Source: an uncultured Pseudomonadota bacterium (GTDB lineage Bacteria > Pseudomonadota > Alphaproteobacteria > RUG11792). From it: a stretch of DNA of 6,425 nt. The stretch lies in the NCBI GenBank assembly GCA_902773285.1, contig CACYDS010000007.1:1-6425 (forward strand), given 5' to 3'. Each line of letters starts with the position of its first letter. The first letter of the stretch is position 1. Positions 5,343 to 6,425 of the stretch are shown piece by piece. The translations under genes and the position numbers were made by a program. Under the pieces are notes generated by a model that was not told where the DNA came from, made no database searches, and was given only the letters and a program-made list of their open reading frames with translations.

Positions 5343-6425
5343 ATGTTGTTTATGAATAGAAATATGAAAATGTTATGTCTGGCTAGCACCTGTACAGTTT
5401 TGGTTCAGATTGCTAATGCTGGTGATAGTGCTGGTGGTGATAGACTTCAGAATTATGTTAATAAGGTAGACGGTTTACCTGTCAAAAACGATGAGGATTT
5501 TAAGCACTTGATGATAGTTAAGAGCTGGCAAAATGCCGCTTTTGAAGTAATTGCAAAAAAGGGATCTGACGAGGAGAATTCTTTTATAATGGACCAACGC
5601 TATGATGACTCTATTTTTGCTGTAATTTCCAAAGCAATAGCTGATTGCCTTCAGAAAAAAAATGAGTTTGCAAAATTTTGGGATGGTGATAGTGGCGCTA
5701 GTAAAGCAATGGCTGATATTGACAAGAAGAATGAAGATAATGAAGATAATGAAGGTAACATAGGTGTTGCAAAATGGCAGTATTGGGTCAAGCATTTTGT
5801 GACATTTGATGTAACTCCAAAAACAAAAACCTATAGCAGAGCAAACTGGAACGCATTTCTACTTTATAACTATTTAAATTGGAAACTACATTTCGATGGT
5901 GACTTGGTGGACAAGCCTGACGATGATGAGGCAGTATGGCTAATAGATAAGATTGCAGACAGGACTAAAACGACATATCTTTCAAAAGGCTTAAGTTTAT
6001 CAAAAGCAGAAGTGAAAGAGGCTGTGAAGTGGATAGACTTAGCTGCACTAGACATAAAGAAATATATAGAGGAATTAGATCTGGACAATTACTTAACCGA
6101 ACTGCGTAAAGCGAAATTGACAGCATCAGCAAGCGGTGGTCAGCTTATGCCTAATAATGTGCTAATTCGAAACGAGGATAGATTTGCTACGCACCGAAAG
6201 AAAATTAACAGCAAGTCTAGGAGCTATGTTTCGGGACAATTTATCGTAAGTCGGAAGGATTACTCAAAGCGTATGAAGTCCTCCCAAATTCATACTCAGT
6301 ACAAATTGGGCCAATCGGGTAATGTATTAGTCAATTTGATTTCTGGTGACGAATACGATGAACGCAAGAAGCAATGCGACGTGCAGAAAGAGGAACGGAA
6401 CAATAAAGATAATTTAAATATAAAT
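5343..6425 (+). CDS. Unrecognised exported protein with Sec signal peptide (3' truncated by window)
   Basis: The frame is open for 361 codons and runs off the window. I do not recognise a family. Residues 1-26 look like a Sec signal peptide: a short basic start (MLFMNRNMK), a hydrophobic core (about 10-24) and an ANA-G cleavage site. The ASTC around C17 is a poor lipobox, so a lipoprotein is unlikely. The mature part begins with a Gly/Ser/Asp-rich linker. Next comes a mixed, probably helical region (about 50-130), then NEDNEDNEG (130-138) from a 9-base tandem repeat. An aromatic-rich stretch follows: WQYWVKHF (145-152), NWNAFLLYNYLNW (168-180). A likely helical segment (about 220-260) leads to a basic section (271-321: 13 Lys/Arg against 3 Asp/Glu). 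No further membrane segment is evident. The start at 5343 rests on a distant AGGAA; ATGs at 5352, 5364 and 5370 would also keep the signal core. Periplasmic or secreted location is inferred; an effector role is only a guess. Confidence 0.75.
   Translation, partial: MLFMNRNMKMLCLASTCTVLVQIANAGDSAGGDRLQNYVNKVDGLPVKNDEDFKHLMIVKSWQNAAFEVIAKKGSDEENSFIMDQRYDDSIFAVISKAIADCLQKKNEFAKFWDGDSGASKAMADIDKKNEDNEDNEGNIGVAKWQYWVKHFVTFDVTPKTKTYSRANWNAFLLYNYLNWKLHFDGDLVDKPDDDEAVWLIDKIADRTKTTYLSKGLSLSKAEVKEAVKWIDLAALDIKKYIEELDLDNYLTELRKAKLTASASGGQLMPNNVLIRNEDRFATHRKKINSKSRSYVSGQFIVSRKDYSKRMKSSQIHTQYKLGQSGNVLVNLISGDEYDERKKQCDVQKEERNNKDNLNIN
5730..5756 (+). repeat. Three-copy 9-base in-frame tandem repeat (AATGAAGAT)
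   Basis: Two exact copies (5730-5738, 5739-5747) are followed by a third with one A-to-G change (5748-5756). In the exported-protein frame each unit encodes Asn-Glu-Asp, the last Asn-Glu-Gly. Since the unit is three codons, slippage would change the length of an acidic linker without breaking the frame. Confidence 0.85.

Noticed and set aside
1..6425. CRISPR array, tRNA, rRNA, insertion sequence or toxin-antitoxin module
   Set aside because: No spaced direct repeats, cloverleaf, rRNA-like sequence, transposase frame or terminal inverted repeats were seen on either strand.

Overview
This window reads as a piece of an AT-rich Gram-negative genome. The best guess is a low-GC, possibly host-associated or intracellular alphaproteobacterium. 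The short ribonuclease D tail directly followed by arabinose-5-phosphate isomerase (an LPS/Kdo gene) is an arrangement known from alphaproteobacteria. The AT bias, the nucleoside transporter and the unrecognised exported protein fit a host-associated lifestyle, but the sequence does not prove that.

Layout. (1) 3-134, + strand: C-terminal end of a ribonuclease D, cut by the window start. (2) 138-1094, + strand: kdsD/kpsF, three bases downstream and probably translationally coupled. (3) 1095-1337: intergenic, with a small palindrome overlapping a candidate promoter. (4) 1338-2576, + strand: a divergent concentrative nucleoside transporter (CNT/NupC family). (5) 2595-4523, + strand: an acetyl-CoA-synthetase-like acyl-CoA ligase, 18 bases downstream with a strong Shine-Dalgarno, so almost certainly in one operon with the transporter. 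(6) 4518-5123, - strand: RdgB/Ham1 house-cleaning nucleotide pyrophosphatase, whose last 6 bases overlap the ligase end tail to tail. (7) 5124-5342: divergent intergenic region with two small hairpins. (8) 5343 to the window end, + strand: an open reading frame with a Sec signal peptide, no recognised family and no stop codon in the window.

How the genes relate. The rnd-kdsD pair links RNA processing with Kdo synthesis by position only. The transporter and ligase form a probable uptake-plus-activation unit. Both depart from their families at substrate-contact positions. The ligase has lost the tryptophan that limits acetyl-CoA synthetases to acetate, and the three other residues of the acetate pocket are also changed. 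The transporter changes two of three nucleobase-contact residues and one sugar-side serine. RdgB removes non-canonical purine nucleoside triphosphates, which is thematically related to nucleoside salvage, but it is on the opposite strand. The most novel items are the remodelled transporter-ligase pair and the unrecognised exported protein at the right edge.
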